A stretch of DNA of 64,000 bases, taken from Phoenix dactylifera. Taxonomy: Eukaryota; Streptophyta; Magnoliopsida; Arecales; Arecaceae. The notes below the pieces were generated by a model. The model made no database searches, had not been told where the DNA came from, and was given only the letters and a program-made list of their open reading frames with translations. Below, piece by piece: positions 24,801 to 37,061 of this stretch. The position numbers were made by a program, and so were the translations under genes. How positions within the stretch are numbered: position 1 is the stretch's first letter; each line of letters opens with the position of its first letter. The stretch covers positions 1 through 64,000 of the forward strand of contig NW_024068488.1 of NCBI RefSeq assembly GCF_009389715.1, in the 5' to 3' direction.

Positions 24801-25738
24801 AGCGTTGTCAAAAGTTAGGTGGGATAACTCGTAGGAATATGATGCCCCTCAACCCAATTTTAATTATCGAAATATTTGATTGTTGGGGAATAGATTTTAT
24901 GGGTCCATTTCTTCCTTCATTCGGAAATTTGTACATCTTAGTAGCTGTAGATTATGTCTCCAAATGGATTGAGGCAATTCCTTGCAAACATAATGACCAC
25001 AAAACTGTTCTAAAATTTTTAAAGAAAAACATTCTTTCCAGATTTGGAACGCCTCGAGCCATCATCAGTGATGGGGGTTCACACTTCTGTAATAAGCCTT
25101 TTGAGGCTTTAATGCGAAAATATGGGATCACCCATAAAGTCGCCAATCGATCAATTAAGAATATTTTGGAAAAAACGGTTAACCCAAATCGCAAAGACTG
25201 GTCTTTGCGTCTAACTGATGCACTTTGGGCTTATCGTACTGCTTTTAAAAGTCCAATTGGTATGTCTCCGTACCATTTTATTTTTGGCAAACCGTGTCAC
25301 TTGCCTGTGGAATTGGAGCATAGGGCCTACTGGGCTATTAAAAGATTTAATTTTGATATGGATAAGGCTAGTTCACTACGCAAACTTCAACTTAATGAAC
25401 TAGAAGAAATCAGAAATGAAGCATATGAGAATGCTCGAATTTATAAGAACAAAATGAAAGTCTTTCATGATAGAAATATTATAAGGAAAACATTTGAGCC
25501 TTCCCAGAAAGTTCTATTGTATAATTCAAGACTTCATTTATTTCCAGGAAAATTGAGATCTAGGTGGACTGGCCCTTTTATAGTTAAAACTGTTTACCCG
25601 TATGGAACCGTTGAGATAGAGAATCCAAACACCGGTAATATTTTTAAAGTAAATGGCCAACGTTTGAAGTTATTTTTGGACAACTTTACCCCGGAGGTTG
25701 AATCGACCAATCTGGGAGATCCTGTTTATCAGGATTGA
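21875..25738 (+). CDS. Athila-type pol (protease, RT, RNase H, integrase) with integrase deletion
   Basis: A 1287-residue pol frame. Aspartic protease is near residue 130 ([12 protein letters not shown]). Reverse transcriptase spans about 430-660 with FMDD near 581. RNase H spans about 720-850 ([18 protein letters not shown]). The integrase zinc finger is near 935-970 ([16 protein letters not shown]) and its core follows, with Asp in GIDFMGPF and Asp in ISDGGSHF. Directly after HKVA the sequence jumps to [10 protein letters not shown], so about 14-16 residues normally present are missing, including the third catalytic acid (Glu). The frame is otherwise open to an intact C terminus. The protein could still have RT activity but not normal integration. 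The ATG at 21875 lies in what should be gag-pol linker and is probably not a natural start, because relatives read gag and pol as one frame. Confidence 0.88.
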   Translation: MTDLKSIEKRDENNTEQDDPIPHHKIVAPFPQRLLAAKKGVPDQEILDIFKQVKINIPLLDAIKQIPSYAKFLKDLCTIKRKLYVQKKAFLIEQVSAILKHNTPPKYKDPGCPTISCIIGNFRIQRALLDLGASVNLLPYSVYEQLGLGELKPTKVTLQLADRSIKIPRGVVEDVLVQIDKFYFPVDFIVLDTQPVMNCTTPIPVILGRPFLATSNALINCRNGIMKMSFGNMTIDFNIFNICKQPDNDNENDEIHGVNLIDSIVEDAFVPSLSSDPLETCLTHFGNTDINQNFREISAILDSAPLLDTDRWKSRFEELPTRNNSPLPSSVQAPKLELKPLPSELKYAYLGQEETFPMIISSQLEQNQELKLLEILKEHKGAIGWTIADIKGISPSICTHRIHLEADAKPSCQPQRRLNPNMKDVVRAEVLKLLDAGMIYPISDSKWVSPTQVVPKKSGVTVVKNTNNELVPTRVPTSWRVCIDYRKLNSVTRKDHFPLPFIDQILERLAGHKYYCFLDGYSGYNQIVIDPEDQEKTTFTCPFGTFAYKRMPFGLCNAPATFQRCMLSIFSDMVERFLEVFMDDFSVFGSSFENCVDHLRLVLIRCEEKNLILNWKKCHFMVTRGIVLGHVISSEGIEVDKAKIDLIANLPNPKTIKDIRSFLGHAGFYRRFIKDFSSISKPLCNLLQKETQFVWSEECQKSFDKLKSLLTSLPIMQPPDWSLPFEIMCDASEYAVRVVLGQRKERKPYVIYYASKTLNSAQKNYTTTEKELLSVVFALDKFRSYLIGSKIIIYTDHAALKYLLSKKDAKARLLRWILLLQEFFLEIRDKKGVENVVADHLSRLTLSDSLDNSPIKDTFPDEQLFEITSSPWFADIANFLVTCELPSHWNKQDKRKFLTEIKNFFWDDPYLFKYCPDQIIRRYVPNDEFISVIFFCHSEACGGHFSAKKTAAKILQCGFYWPTLFKDFHNFCKACERCQKLGGITRRNMMPLNPILIIEIFDCWGIDFMGPFLPSFGNLYILVAVDYVSKWIEAIPCKHNDHKTVLKFLKKNILSRFGTPRAIISDGGSHFCNKPFEALMRKYGITHKVANRSIKNILEKTVNPNRKDWSLRLTDALWAYRTAFKSPIGMSPYHFIFGKPCHLPVELEHRAYWAIKRFNFDMDKASSLRKLQLNELEEIRNEAYENARIYKNKMKVFHDRNIIRKTFEPSQKVLLYNSRLHLFPGKLRSRWTGPFIVKTVYPYGTVEIENPNTGNIFKVNGQRLKLFLDNFTPEVESTNLGDPVYQD

Positions 25739-27255
25739 TCTCTATATCTGCTAGAGATCCTCTGTTTGTACATAATTTTTCTTTCTTTCATATGGCAATT
25801 GGTGAGCAACAACAGTGTGCAGTCATTCTATCAGGTAAATTCTAACCTTCAGCCTTATTATCCTTCATACAATCATTAATGCCATATTTTATGCATTCAT
25901 GTTGCAACATTGGGGACAATGTTGAAATTAAGTTGGGGGGGAGAGATTACTGTATTTTTCTATATATCATACCAATTGTCATATCTTTCAAAAAAAAAAA
26001 AAAATAATAATATATTATATATATATAATATATTATTGTAATAATAATAACAAACATATATTTTGTTTCATTTAATTACCACTTTAATTTTTTTCAAAGA
26101 ATTAAACATGTGTAGCTATTAAGGCAAGGAGCGCATTATGACTTATCAGAGACCTATTACTAGATCCCCACACAAGTATTCAATGACAATAGAAAAGCCT
26201 CAGGAGTTCACTTGTGTTACCTATTTATTTGTTGACCTTATTCGCAAGAGAAGTACGAGTGTCCTTGTCTTAAAGTTCATGTTTTGGTTTTCACATAATG
26301 ATAGAGCTTGAAATTCCCGGCTAGATCACCTGGGTGCCTTATGTTCTGACCTTGGTTGACCTATAGTCACAATACAGTCACGTTACATAAAAAAAAAAGA
26401 AAAAAAAAGAAATAATACAGTTTTTCTTCACTGAGTAACCGGGTCTCTTGCCTACAAAGCAGCGAGTGTTCGCGTAAAAAGGTGAAAATAACTGAAATAA
26501 GTGATTAGTCTGGCCTCGTGGCGTAGTCTGGTTCGAGTAATTAAGTCTGAGGGGTGTTTCACCTAATGCCTTGAGCCAACTGGATCAAGAGTCATTGACC
26601 CAAAGCTCGTTATATGGACCTTACTAGAGCCTAATGGAGTTGGACTGTTGTAGTCACTGTACATCTTAAAAAAAAAAAAAAAAAAATTTTAAACATGAGT
26701 GAGTTAGTTAAACTTAAACCAAGTGACATGTGGATGACTGGTTTGACTCCATTGTTTTAGAACTCTGTGTACCTGGGATGTCTAGTTGGGATTGATAGCT
26801 TCATTTTTATATGCGAACCATTCTGGACAAATAACATGTGATATTCGAAAAATTTAGTGGGTCGGGAGCTAACAAATGATAGTTAACACTTGTGAATTTG
26901 AGTAATGCACCTAGAACTCAAGGGGTACCTAATTGTGGTGGAAGTATAGGTATTCTGAGACGTCACATTTATATTTGCCTTAAGGGTTGCTATATTTTAA
27001 AGTATTTTAATTTGAAAAAAAAAAATGATGTTTGTGGGTAACATCACTGCAAACCCTCACGAGACAACACTCGTCCACTAGGGTAACCTAGGGGTTTAAC
27101 GGCTTGTTGCACGTGCTAAGTGCAATCGTAATGCTATACGAAAATGAGTATTTATTTTAATTCATGCATATATTAATAAACAATACTTTTGCACCCTTAT
27201 TTTATCATTTTCACACTAAATTGCTAGAGACTAGCAATAAGTTAGTTGGGAGGTG
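25739..27255 (+). other. Athila-type 3' non-coding region
   Basis: No envelope-like ORF. It contains a perfect hairpin at 25905-25924 followed by a G-run polypurine tract (about 25932-25945), several A-runs, a (TA)n stretch near 26010 and the terminal polypurine tract just before 27256. Confidence 0.6.
25905..25924 (+). promoter_or_regulatory. Hairpin with GGGA loop before internal polypurine tract
   Basis: CAACATTG and CAATGTTG pair perfectly over 8 bp around a GGGA tetraloop. Ten bases further begins AGTTGGGGGGGAGAGA. The role is unknown; packaging, an internal plus-strand primer or RNA stability are possibilities. Confidence 0.5.
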
Positions 27256-28764
27256 TGATGAGAGTACAAAAGTATAATTTTCATACTATCATAATTAATA
27301 TTAGTGCTAATCTTTATTAATAAAATTGATTAATTAATGTTTTATTTGTGTCTGAGTGCAAGTAATTCAAAAGACCCAATAACGCTGGGTTTGAACCAAA
27401 TGTTCGGCAGTTCGAGGTCAACAAATTTTCCAACAGCTACCAAATCATCCGCATTCAATATCCCAGCATCCAATTTCGGCCATCTGAATCAATCCAACCA
27501 TCTCATTCCCCATCCGTTTGAAGCATCCCAAGCCGTTCGCATGGCATCTCACGACCTCCACCCCGTGTCTCATCCGCTCCCAAACTGGCTCTTTCTTGCA
27601 TCCCACCTCAGCAACTCCCCAACGAACAGAGCACGCGTGAGGAGCTTCCCAGTGGCTTCCAACGAACAGCAACGCTTCAATCTCAGCTTCCCAACCGACA
27701 GTGGACCTCCCAGCACATGCAAACCGGCTCTTCAATTCCAAGCCGCATTCAACATCCGATCGTTTCATCTTCAAATTTCCTTCCCAGCAAACAAATTCTC
27801 ATCCGAAGAGTCCCAAGCATTCAAATCCATGCCTCATCCGCTCCCAGCAGCGTTCCAGCTTCTCCAATCCGGTGAAGTGTCTATAAAAGGAGGCCATTCG
27901 GGAAGAAGAAGAAAAGGGGGAGAGGCCAGATCCATCCAAGTCCGAGCGAGAGAGGGAGAGAGGAGAAGAGGACAGCTGGCCATGCGCCATCGGGTGGAGG
28001 AGAACCAGCCATCGGAAGAAGAAGAGGTTAGCAGCCGACGGGAGAGAGGAGAAGAGGACAGCCGGCCGTGCGACGAAGGAGGAAGAGGCCAAGGGAGGAT
28101 CTACCAGCGGAGCATCTCCTCTTCCGATCAATCCTCTCAGCCGGGCAAGAGAAGAGGAGAGCCCACGGGAGAAGAAGAAAGGAAACAGAGTACTCTGTTT
28201 CCTAATCGAAAAAAAAGGGGTTTATGTTTATTTTATTTATTTTATGCTAATCCCTTTTATAAAATTGCTTGCATCTCATATGGATAGCTAAATATCTTTT
28301 AGCTAAGGCTAAGGAAAAGCCTAGCATTTTCTTCATGTATTTCATTTAATCATCAATGGGATTTTAATGTTATTGATTTGATTTATGGTGCAGTAAATTT
28401 AAAGAAATTATTTCAAACTTATATATTTTCTTTGATTTGTTATTTCCCCCGGGTATAACAGATGCTTAGAAATCCCTGTAGTTTAAAATAGAATTACTGT
28501 AATGCTGCCCATAAGACTAAATCTATTTTATTATGATTAATAGGTGATTTTAAGAAAAGCATGATGAAGTGCTAGGCTGAATCCTAATGCCTTAGTTATA
28601 TTTTTGTCAATCTGAATATTATTTAGCCTTTAGTTTTTGTTTACTGTCAAATCCCTGTGGATTCGATCTCGGACTCACCGAGAATATTACTTTGCTACAC
28701 CCTATACTTGGGGTATCCTACGTTTAATTTCCCTTTTTAAAAGAGCAAGATTAAAATCGTAGCA
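27256..28764 (+). repeat. 3' LTR of Athila-type element
   Basis: 1509 bp, TGATGAGAG to CGTAGCA, about 99% identical to the 5' LTR by eye. It carries the parallel 316-codon frame at 27337-28287 with a different C-terminal end because of a 1-bp indel near 28110. Confidence 0.92.
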
Positions 28765-28769
28765 TAAGG
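28765..28769. repeat. Target site duplication TAAGG, right
   Basis: Matches 17860-17864 and directly follows the LTR end AGCA. Copia leader sequence resumes here. Confidence 0.9.
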
Positions 28770-29380
28770 AGAGCCTCTCACCTGCTTACCTGGCCAATTA
28801 ATCGATTACCACCTATGAAGAGCTCAAAGTTGAAATCACTAAGACTAGATTATCTAATATTAAGTCTATAGGTCTTTCATCATAGTAAAGCTGCTAAGAT
28901 TTTTCCGGCGTTGATTTGTCTCGGCTGGATATAGTGGGCAAGTTGCATCGGAGGACTGGATCTCTCTATTAATATGAGATGTAGTAGGGGTAAAGGTGGG
29001 GTTGGGCGCCAATAACTATTAGGTGAGGATCCAATGACGACTTTACTTCTGCGAGATATATGGTGGGTCTGACTTAACCAAGGAATGGGGCTAATAACTG
29101 TTAGGTGAGGTCCTTATGACTTGGAGACCAAGTTGGCTCCAACTTGTTTGAGAAGCATTGTACAAGGAGTTGTACACTCATTGTTTATCTGTCACCAATA
29201 ACTGTTAGGTGAGGTGACATGTAAATTGGTGGGACCATAGCACCCCACTTAAAACCTAGATTCACAGATTTTTGTTTCTCTACCGAAGGAGTGTAAGAGA
29301 TTCGAGGAAATAGTGGAAGGTGTTTGTTCTAAAAGGCCCTAAAACAAATAAAGTTCAAGTACAAAATTTTAATTAGAATC
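28770..29380 (+). other. Copia copy 2 leader, second part
   Basis: Non-coding continuation of the leader, with three copies of an AATAACTGTTAGGTGAGG-like motif (about 29012, 29094 and 29199). These match the reverse-complement motifs in copy 1. Confidence 0.7.
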
Positions 29381-29388
29381 TTTACTCT

Positions 29389-30240
29389 TTGAGGATTATA
29401 AAGTCAGCTTCCAAACTCTCAACTCATATTCTAGAGAATAACCGTTTGACCAAACTCAATTATAAAGACTGGCTTAGCAATTTTAAAATAGTTTTGAATT
29501 GTGAGAAATTAGGGTATGTGCTAGACCATGAAATCTCCATGTTACCAGTCCGTTCGATCGTTGATCGGCGTAAGACACATTCTAAGTGGACGAACGATGA
29601 CAATATAGTTAGGTGCTGCATAAAGGCATCAATGTCCAATGAACTTTATTGCTAGCATGAGAACATGAAGACTGCTAGGGACATATTGAATCACCTGCAA
29701 GAGTTGTAGGGTGAATAGAGTTGCGCAGCACGGTTTGAAGTGTCCAAAAGGCTTTTCAAGGCCAAGATACGCGAAGGGCAGTCCGTCCATGATCATGGTT
29801 TGACAATGATAAAGGACTTAGAGGAGCTTGAGAAGCTCGGCATGACCATGCGCAAGGAATTGCAAATGGATTTAATCCCGCAATCCCTTCCAGCTTCATA
29901 TGAACAGTTTATAGTAAACTATCATATGAATAAGACTGTATGCACTAAAACAAAATTGTTAAATAAATTGGTAACTACCTTAGGGACCTTGAAGAGTTCA
30001 AGGAGCATAGTCCTCGCTGTCGAGTTGGCTTCTACTTCCAAGAGAGAGTCTACCTGGAAGAAGAAGAAGCCTGCGACGAAGCGGAAGACCAAAAAAAGGC
30101 CAAGTAAGAAAGTTCCAAGAAAAAGGCCGATTACAAGGGAAAATGTTTCCATTGCATTATGGACTGCCATTGGAAGAGGAACTATCCTACATACATGGAA
30201 AGCATAAAAAGCAAGAAAGGGTAACATACCTTAAGAAGGT
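29389..30240 (+). pseudogene. Copia copy 2 gag remnant
   Basis: Two frames (29389-29655 and 29740-30207) are pieces of one Copia gag. The first has LNYKDWLSNFKIVL and the second LPASYEQFIVNYHMNK with a basic tail before a damaged zinc knuckle. They are separated by a stop and a frameshift. Homologous to 4455-5300 on the minus strand. Confidence 0.8.
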
Positions 30241-31260
30241 ATGTCAGATATGCTCAGGATACTTAGGAACTGTTACCTACTGCTAGCAAAAATTTGATTT
30301 CTGTATCCTATTTAGCACAAGAAGATTTTTATAAGACTGCTGTTCCATTTATTTGAGAAATAAATTGGTTCCACGTGATTTATGGTTGACAGTCTCTATC
30401 ACTTACATTTGGATGTATCTGTAAAATTATTTGAGCAAATAGTGAGTATCATAGGATCCAAAAGATCTAGAGATGAGATAAATCTAAAGTATTTATGGCA
30501 CCTCAGGCTTGGCCATATAGGAGAAGACAGAATAAACAAATTGGAGAAACATGGGCTTCTGGCTCATTGACTTCCGAGTCATATCCGGTTTGTGAATCCT
30601 GCCTTCAAGAAAAGATGACCAAATTACCCTTTGTAGGACATGGGAAGAGATCCACTGAAATACTTACCCTAGTACACACTGATGTGTGTGGCCCATTCGA
30701 TGTGCAAGCTAGGGGTCATAATTTTTACTTCATTTACCGATGATTACTCACGGTATGGATATGTGTATGAGACACAAATCTGAAGCTTTTGAAAAGTTCA
30801 AAAAGTTTAGATATGAAGTAGAAAAATAAATAGAAAAACTCATTAAGGTTCTTCGATCGGATCGAGGAGGTAAACACCTTAATGGAGAGTTCTGTGGTTA
30901 TCTCAAGAAGAATGGTATAGTTTCATAATGGACCCCTCCTGGTACATCTTAGCTCAATGGGGTGTCAGAGAGAAGAAATCGGACCCTATTGGATATGGTC
31001 AGGTCAATGATAAGCTTCACTGATTTACCCTTATTTTTTTAGAGAGATACCCTATTTTCAGCTATTTACTTATTGAATAGAGTTTCTCTGAAGTCCGTAC
31101 CTACCACACTATATGAGAGATATGGTATGGTAAGAATTCGAATCTTGGTTATCTTAAGTGACAATAGGCGGACAAGTTAGAGGATATGATAATTAGTGCT
31201 CGTTTTAATGGATATCCTTAAGAGTCATTAGGATACGATTTTTCGTCCCACAGGATCACA
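30240..31260 (+). pseudogene. Copia copy 2 protease/integrase remnant
   Basis: Frames at 30382-30570 and 30495-30743 hold the GAG-pre-integrase region (YLWHLRLGHIGEDR, CESCLQEKMTKLPF, VHTDVCGPFDV). Beyond 30740 the integrase core is recognisable only across stops and shifts (RSDRGG near 30850). Non-functional. Confidence 0.8.
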
Positions 31261-31262
31261 AA

Positions 31263-32970
31263 GTGTTTGTGGGCCGACATGCTATCTTCATGAAAAATAG
31301 TTTTTTCCTTGATAGAGGCAGTGAGAGCATAATTGAGCTCGAAGAGAAAGTCTCTGAAGAGCAACGAGCCATTGTGCCTATAGAACCTATTCATATCGAG
31401 CTAGTACATGCAGTACCTCCTCCACCTCGTAGATCTAGTATGATCTTCCGTCCTCCTAAAAGGTACTTAGGTATGCTTACAGAGGATGTAGAGGAAATGT
31501 TCCTCATGGAAGATAGGAATCAAGGTACGGATCCCAATACCTACAACGAGGCAATGTTAGACATCGATTCCGAGAGATGGCTGGAAGCAATAAAGTCAGA
31601 GATGGACTACATGCATTCTAACCAAGTCTGGACCTTAGTAGATCCACCTCAAGGTATAGTACCTATTAGGTGTAAATGGATCTACAAGAAGAAATTAAGT
31701 TCGGATGGCAAGGTACATATAAGGCAAGGCAAGTGGCGAAAGATTGTAGTCAGTGCGAAAGCATTGACTATCAGGATACTTTTTCACCTGTAGCCATGCT
31801 GAAGTCCATTCGAATATTGCTTGCTGTTGCAGCATATCATGATATTGTGATGGTGATCACAAGGTCTGTGAACCGCAAATGTCCATCTATGGACTAAAGC
31901 AAGCATCTCAGAGTTGGAAAACTCGTTTCAACGATGTAATCAAATCGTTTGATTTCATCAAGGATGAAGAGGAACCATGTGTTTATAAGAAGGTTAGTGG
32001 GAGGGCTATTGTATTTCTCGTATTGTACGTGGATGATATCCTTCTTGTTGGGAATGATATTCCTATGCTAACTAAGATCAAGGTATGGTTGTCTAAGAAA
32101 TTCTCCATGAAAGATCTTAGAAAAGCATCCTATATTTTGAAAATTAAGGTATATAGAGCTAGATCTAAGAGGATGCTTGTCCTATCACAGAATATGTACA
32201 TAGAGGAAGTGCTGAAGAGGTTCGACATGGAAATCTCTAAAAGAGGATTATTACCCCTTAGCATGGGATAAATCTCTCCAAGAAGATGTGCCCCAACACA
32301 TTTGAAGAGATTCAGCGGATGAGCAAGATCTCTTATGCTTCGGCTATAGGGAGTCTCATGTATACCATGCTATATACACGACTTGATATAGCACATGCTA
32401 TGAGTGTCACGAGCATATATCAGTCAAATCCAGGCCACGAGCACTGAATAGCTGTGAAGAACAGTCTTAAGTACTTGAGAAGAACTGAGGACATGTTCTT
32501 GGTCTTTAGGAGAAGATCAGAATTAAAGGTAGAAGGATACACACATATTGATGATAGAAAGTCTACATCATAATATGTGCAATAGTGTTCGGCAATTTGG
32601 AAGAGTTCCAAACAACCGATCATTACAGATTCTACCTTGGAAACTGAATGTATCGCCGCTCTAAGGGTGCAGTGGAAACCTTCTGGATCAAGAAGTTTAT
32701 TGCAGAATTAGGTGCAATATCATCAGATGCTATAATACTATACTGCGATAACAATGACAGCATAGCACTAGCCAAGGTCTCACCAGAACTCTAAGCACAC
32801 AGAGCGATGGTTTAACCTGATACGCGGCTACCTCAAAAAAAATAAGTAGAGGTACAGAGAGTAGAGTCCACAGTCAACGTGGTAGAACCATTCACTAAGC
32901 AGCTAAGTCAGCAGAAAATTGAAGCACATCTTGAGAAGATGGGGCTTAGATTTATGGCTGATTGGCTTTA
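31263..32970 (+). pseudogene. Copia copy 2 reverse transcriptase/RNase H remnant
   Basis: The RT start (CKWIYKKKL) lies in 31263-31793, then a frame change to 31676-31897, a deletion before MSIYGLKQASQSW, and the RT core with YVDDILLVGND in 31879-32271. RNase H continues in broken frames to about 32970. Several breaks make it inactive. Confidence 0.85.
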
Positions 32971-32974
32971 GTGT

Positions 32975-32985
32975 AAGTGGGAGAT
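32975..32985 (+). promoter_or_regulatory. Polypurine tract, Copia copy 2
   Basis: AAGTGGGAGAT immediately before the 3' LTR start TGTTAGAAG, the usual plus-strand priming site. Confidence 0.8.
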
Positions 32986-35330
32986 TGTTAGAAGTATGCC
33001 CTAAAAGCCAATTTGGCTGACGCATTATTTTGTTCTGAGACATAAATTTGTACTTAACCTAATAATGAATTTATTAGGATGGGCATTCTTTTCATTCATA
33101 TTATTATGTGTCCATGAATCGTCCAAGAAATTAATAAGATGATGACGCATATTCTCAAGAGTTGAGAATTTGAGGCATATGTCATTGGTGATTAATTCCT
33201 GACTTGCTCCTGATCGATGGATCCATCACGAGGGACGGTGATCGATCCACTGAGATTAGTGCACAGATCACTTAGTTAGATGGATGAGTCTTGAGTCTAC
33301 AGTATGGGGACACTAGAGTGATGTGCAAGTGCTTGTTAGAGAACAAGGGTGCTGAGCGTGACCAAAGCAAGTTGTCAATTGGATGTCTATTCATTCATCA
33401 GTGACTTACTTGATGCTGCAGTTGTATGACTGGTCCTTTGACCTACGATGCCTCGGCTATTCACAGTGAGGTTGCTATAGTTTGATAAGCACATACATAT
33501 GGGCCCTATCCATTTGGATCCTTGTGGTGCAGATTGGCTGCAGTAGGTTCATTGTAGTTGGGGTGAATCTAGATGGAATCTATTGACCTTGATAGATTAG
33601 GAGAGATCCTATGTAATTTATGAGATTGAGTTCGTAAATTCTTGGCCAAGGTAGTTTTTGAAAAAAGAGTTTTCCAATCTCGAACTAGAGTCGAATAAAT
33701 TTTACATATGATAGATGATGGAATTTGACGAGTTATCCATGACCTCCATCCTGTCAGGATGCATGATAGACGGACTGTATAATACGCTAACTGCACCTAG
33801 AGGTTCATCATTCCATTCTGCTGGGTTGCTACTATATGCTGCTAGGTGTCACTGGTGGATGGTGAGACTCAAAGGCATTCATTTGGTGATCAGTGAACCC
33901 GAATGAGAAGAGTTGGAATTGTTTCAATCCGTTGAAAAGAGTTTCAATGATATTGTGATAGGAATCACAATATATCTCACTACTAGATAGAATAGAACCT
34001 ATGGGGTCATACACAATGGAGGATCTGATTGATCTAATGGTTGGATTGTGATTTGGAATCACAATAGTTTATAATTGTCAATTTGATTGATAATTAATTT
34101 AACCCACTAAGAGTTAATAAGTTGAAGAAAGAATTAATTGCAATTAGATTGTAATTTGATTGAATCAATTGGACTTAATTAATTGGGCTCGATCTTATAT
34201 GATAAGGTTTAAGAGTCCTACTTGAAGTAGGACATCTAGAGTTCTAATTGGATTAGGACTTCAAATTATTAGAGTCCTACTTAGGGTAGGATTCCTAAAG
34301 TCCTAATTGGATTAGAACTAAAATTATATGAGTCCTAATTATATTAGGACTTCTAGAGTTCTAATTAATTATTAATCTAATAGATGAAGATGACTCCTAA
34401 TTAGATTAGGATTGAAGAGTTCAATTGAGTCATGATTCAATTGGGTCCTAATTAGATTAGGACTAATATGAATAAGGATTGGATTCACCTAAGGAAGATT
34501 TCAGTATCCAATCAAAGGAGGCCCCACACCCCACTTGATTTGATCAAGTGGGGCGTGCTCCCGGTATCCACGTCCCGGGTGTTCGGGATGCGAGATCCGG
34601 TTGGGGCGTGGCTCCTCCTAATTTTAAAGAGGAGGCCACGCCTAGGGCATCTAGATGAAAAGAAATAAAAAGGGGGCCAGCCCCACTTGGGATTGAGACT
34701 CTTCTTTTCATGATGGCGGCCTCTCTCCTTCTTCCTTCTTCCATCCGTAAGGGCCAAAGAAAGGGGGCAGCAAGCATGGTTCTCCTTCTTCCTCCTCTTC
34801 ATTAGCCGCATGGAAGAAAACATAGAGAGGAAGGTGTTCCTCTCTTCCATTCTTCTTCTTCCATGAAAAGAAAAGGAAGAAAGTGTTTCTTCCTTCTCCT
34901 TCTTTCTCCTCTTGAAAGCAATCAAGAGTTGATTGCCTGGAGGAGTTCCAACCACTAAAGAGAGATCTCTGCAAGGGAGCTAGCATCCCGGTGAGATCAC
35001 GACCTTGATCGAGCAAGATCTTCGTGTGGATATCTGTAGAGGCCGAACGCATGTGCGGCTTCAAGCAAACCTTCCAACAAATCCACGATCATCAGTTTGT
35101 GGCGTTCATCTACCCGTATAAGGTGAAGATTTGATCTTTACAAGTTTTGTAGATCTGAAAAATAATCAAATAATTAATTTTAATCCTTTCCTTCAGATTT
35201 CATGATCTTCTGAGTTAGAGAACTCAGAATTTTTTTTAAAATCTACGCTCTTCGGGACGTTCATGAGATGAACGACCCCGCACGCGTCTTTCCGCTGCGA
35301 TCATCGCAACGCGTGCGGAGGTAACCCGAT
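32986..35330 (+). repeat. 3' LTR of Copia copy 2
   Basis: About 2.34 kb, starting TGTTAGAAGTATGCCC. The end reads CCCGAT where the 5' LTR has CCCGACA, so the last one or two bases are altered or lost. No target duplication can be tested because the left end is truncated. Confidence 0.88.
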
Positions 35331-36274
35331 AATTTATTTTCCATCTTGTGCATTATCTACATCAGTGAGGTGGACTTCAACTATGGGCGTTGGTGAGGAT
35401 ACTCAAAATCATGGTGTCCTGGATCTCCAAAAGTGTAGCATGACTGTAGAGTATGTAAGTCAAATGGCATGATTTGTGAGAACTGGCCTGGATTGAGACC
35501 ACGACGTGATAGTTGGGTGGGTGGTGTTCTCCTAGATGTGCTAAATTGGGCAGTTGTTGTGTCCTTGGAGGAGGAAGAGTAGCATATATTATCTTACATG
35601 CTTCAAGGGATCCTCTTCTTTCCATTTGCTATGCCCTACAATAGCCATCATTCACATGTGACATGATGTTATTGGCAATCTCTTCATAGTTCAAAACCTA
35701 TAAACCTTTGAGATAATGGGCTATACAAGTTCTTTCATCTTCATGCGAGCATAATAATGTAGAGAGTTTGAAAAATTCGTTCATGTAGCTAAGAACACTC
35801 CTTTCATACTATCTTAGTTTCGTATAAGATTGACATAGAGTGCGAATGTGATCTACTAGAAGGAAGTGGTGATGTAGATGCTTGTCCATCTTTGGTGAAT
35901 CTTATATCTTCATTTTTCCAATGCTCATTCACGAGCACTTGATATTCTTCCGCCATATAAATGCATATTCTCAAAATTTCAAGGAGAGTGGGATCCACAA
36001 AGGTGGTGGAGAAGGGGGAGTAAGGAGGTGATGCACATTGAAGGAGAGGAGGATTTCATGAAGTCGAGCAAAGTGCATATAGTGAAGGAGAGTGGGGGAG
36101 GCATAGCCGATGGCGAAGCTGGCGGAGGAGGCCATCACCTAGGATTTCGATGGCAAAGAAGAGTGATCCAAGAAGGCAATTCAGAAGATAGAGTGGAAGA
36201 GGCAGAGGGCACTGAAGGAGAGAAGGGATCCATGAGGGAGAGGAGGGATCCATGAGGAGAGCAAAGGGGAAAAG
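35331..36274. other. Unassigned, probably repeat-derived spacer
   Basis: Minus-strand frames at 35377-35625 and 35804-35998 are not recognised. The purine-rich stretch 36000-36270 shares a CACCTAGGATTT block with 44950-45060, which suggests a common repeat origin. Confidence 0.4.
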
Positions 36275-36342
36275 GTGAAGGATAGTGAGGGAGGGGTGAA
36301 TTGGGTTTTAAATAAAACTTTAGTTTCTTTTTAGATTGTCTA

Positions 36343-36347
36343 ATGTG
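36343..36347. repeat. Target site duplication ATGTG, left
   Basis: ATGTG directly precedes the LTR end and is repeated at 43089-43093. Confidence 0.9.
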
Positions 36348-37061
36348 TGTTAGCAATAAATCATATAAATAAACAATAAATCTATTAATTCAATTAAAGG
36401 AAAATCTTAAAGAGAATAATATACATGCATATTATTCGGCATCCAAATAATTCTATTTCAATGCAAAATAAATCTATTCTAGCACAAAATAAATCCATGC
36501 ATTTAATAAATTTATATTATAGAATTTCAAATCCTATAAATCTACTAATATTAAATTAAAAATAAAAGTAGAAGAAAGTAGCCTGATTGAAGGCAGGTCG
36601 AAGCGCGTAGACGCTGTCCCAAAGAAGTATTTGCCCCCACGTACGGGTCACCCGGCAATCCTTCTCAGAGATTTGACGACCCTACAACTTCTTCTTCGGC
36701 ACGTCTCGGAAGAAGTCAAAGCGAACCCGATCGGACTTGCAGATCCAGCAAAGAACGGAATGAAAAGAACTAAATAAACTGAATAAAAAATGTAAAAACA
36801 AAATTTCGAAGTGGCTAAGAGGGAGAAGAATTTTTCCAGAATTTTTCCACTATTTTTCTCAAATTTTTCGTGCTAACAAAGAGATGAAATCAAGGGGTTT
36901 AAATAGGAGTTTTTACAGGGGCAATTTGGTCTTTTGCGGACGCGTTTTCAAACGCGTCCATTTTCAAATGCGTAACGCCCGCTGGGCGTTACCTTTTTTC
37001 TCAAACGCGCACGCGGCCCGAGATTTTGGCCGCGTGCGCATTTAAGGTTTTTTTTTCAACA
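36348..37061 (-). repeat. 3' LTR of Copia copy 3
   Basis: TGTTAGCAATAAATC...TTTTTTTCAACA on the plus strand. It is followed by ATCCCCCAC, the reverse complement of the polypurine tract GTGGGGGAT. Confidence 0.92.

Larger units (their letters stand above)
17865..28764 (+). mobile_element. Athila-type Ty3/Gypsy retrotransposon, full length, nested in Copia copy 2
   Basis: A 10.9-kb element with 1508/1509-bp LTRs differing at roughly 16 positions by eye, a tRNA-Asp-type primer site, gag and pol ORFs, polypurine tract and a 5-bp target duplication. The protease motif [12 protein letters not shown], the tRNA-Asp primer and the pol sequence fit the non-chromovirus Athila/Tat branch, most likely Athila. 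No envelope-like ORF exists in the 1.5 kb after pol. It is young by LTR identity, but its pol is out of frame with gag and its integrase lacks a segment. Confidence 0.92.
15447..35330 (+). mobile_element. Copia LTR retrotransposon (copy 2), split by nested Athila-type element
   Basis: Plus-strand element: truncated 5' LTR (about 15447-16989), primer site, leader to 17864, nested Gypsy element 17865-28764, then leader, gag, integrase, RT and RNase H remnants (28770-32970), polypurine tract (32975-32985) and 3' LTR (32986 to about 35330). The leader is continuous across the nested insertion when compared with copy 1 (5880-6000 on the minus strand). About 0.8 kb of the 5' LTR is missing. Coding regions are full of stops and frameshifts, so the copy is dead and clearly older than the element inside it. 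Confidence 0.9.
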
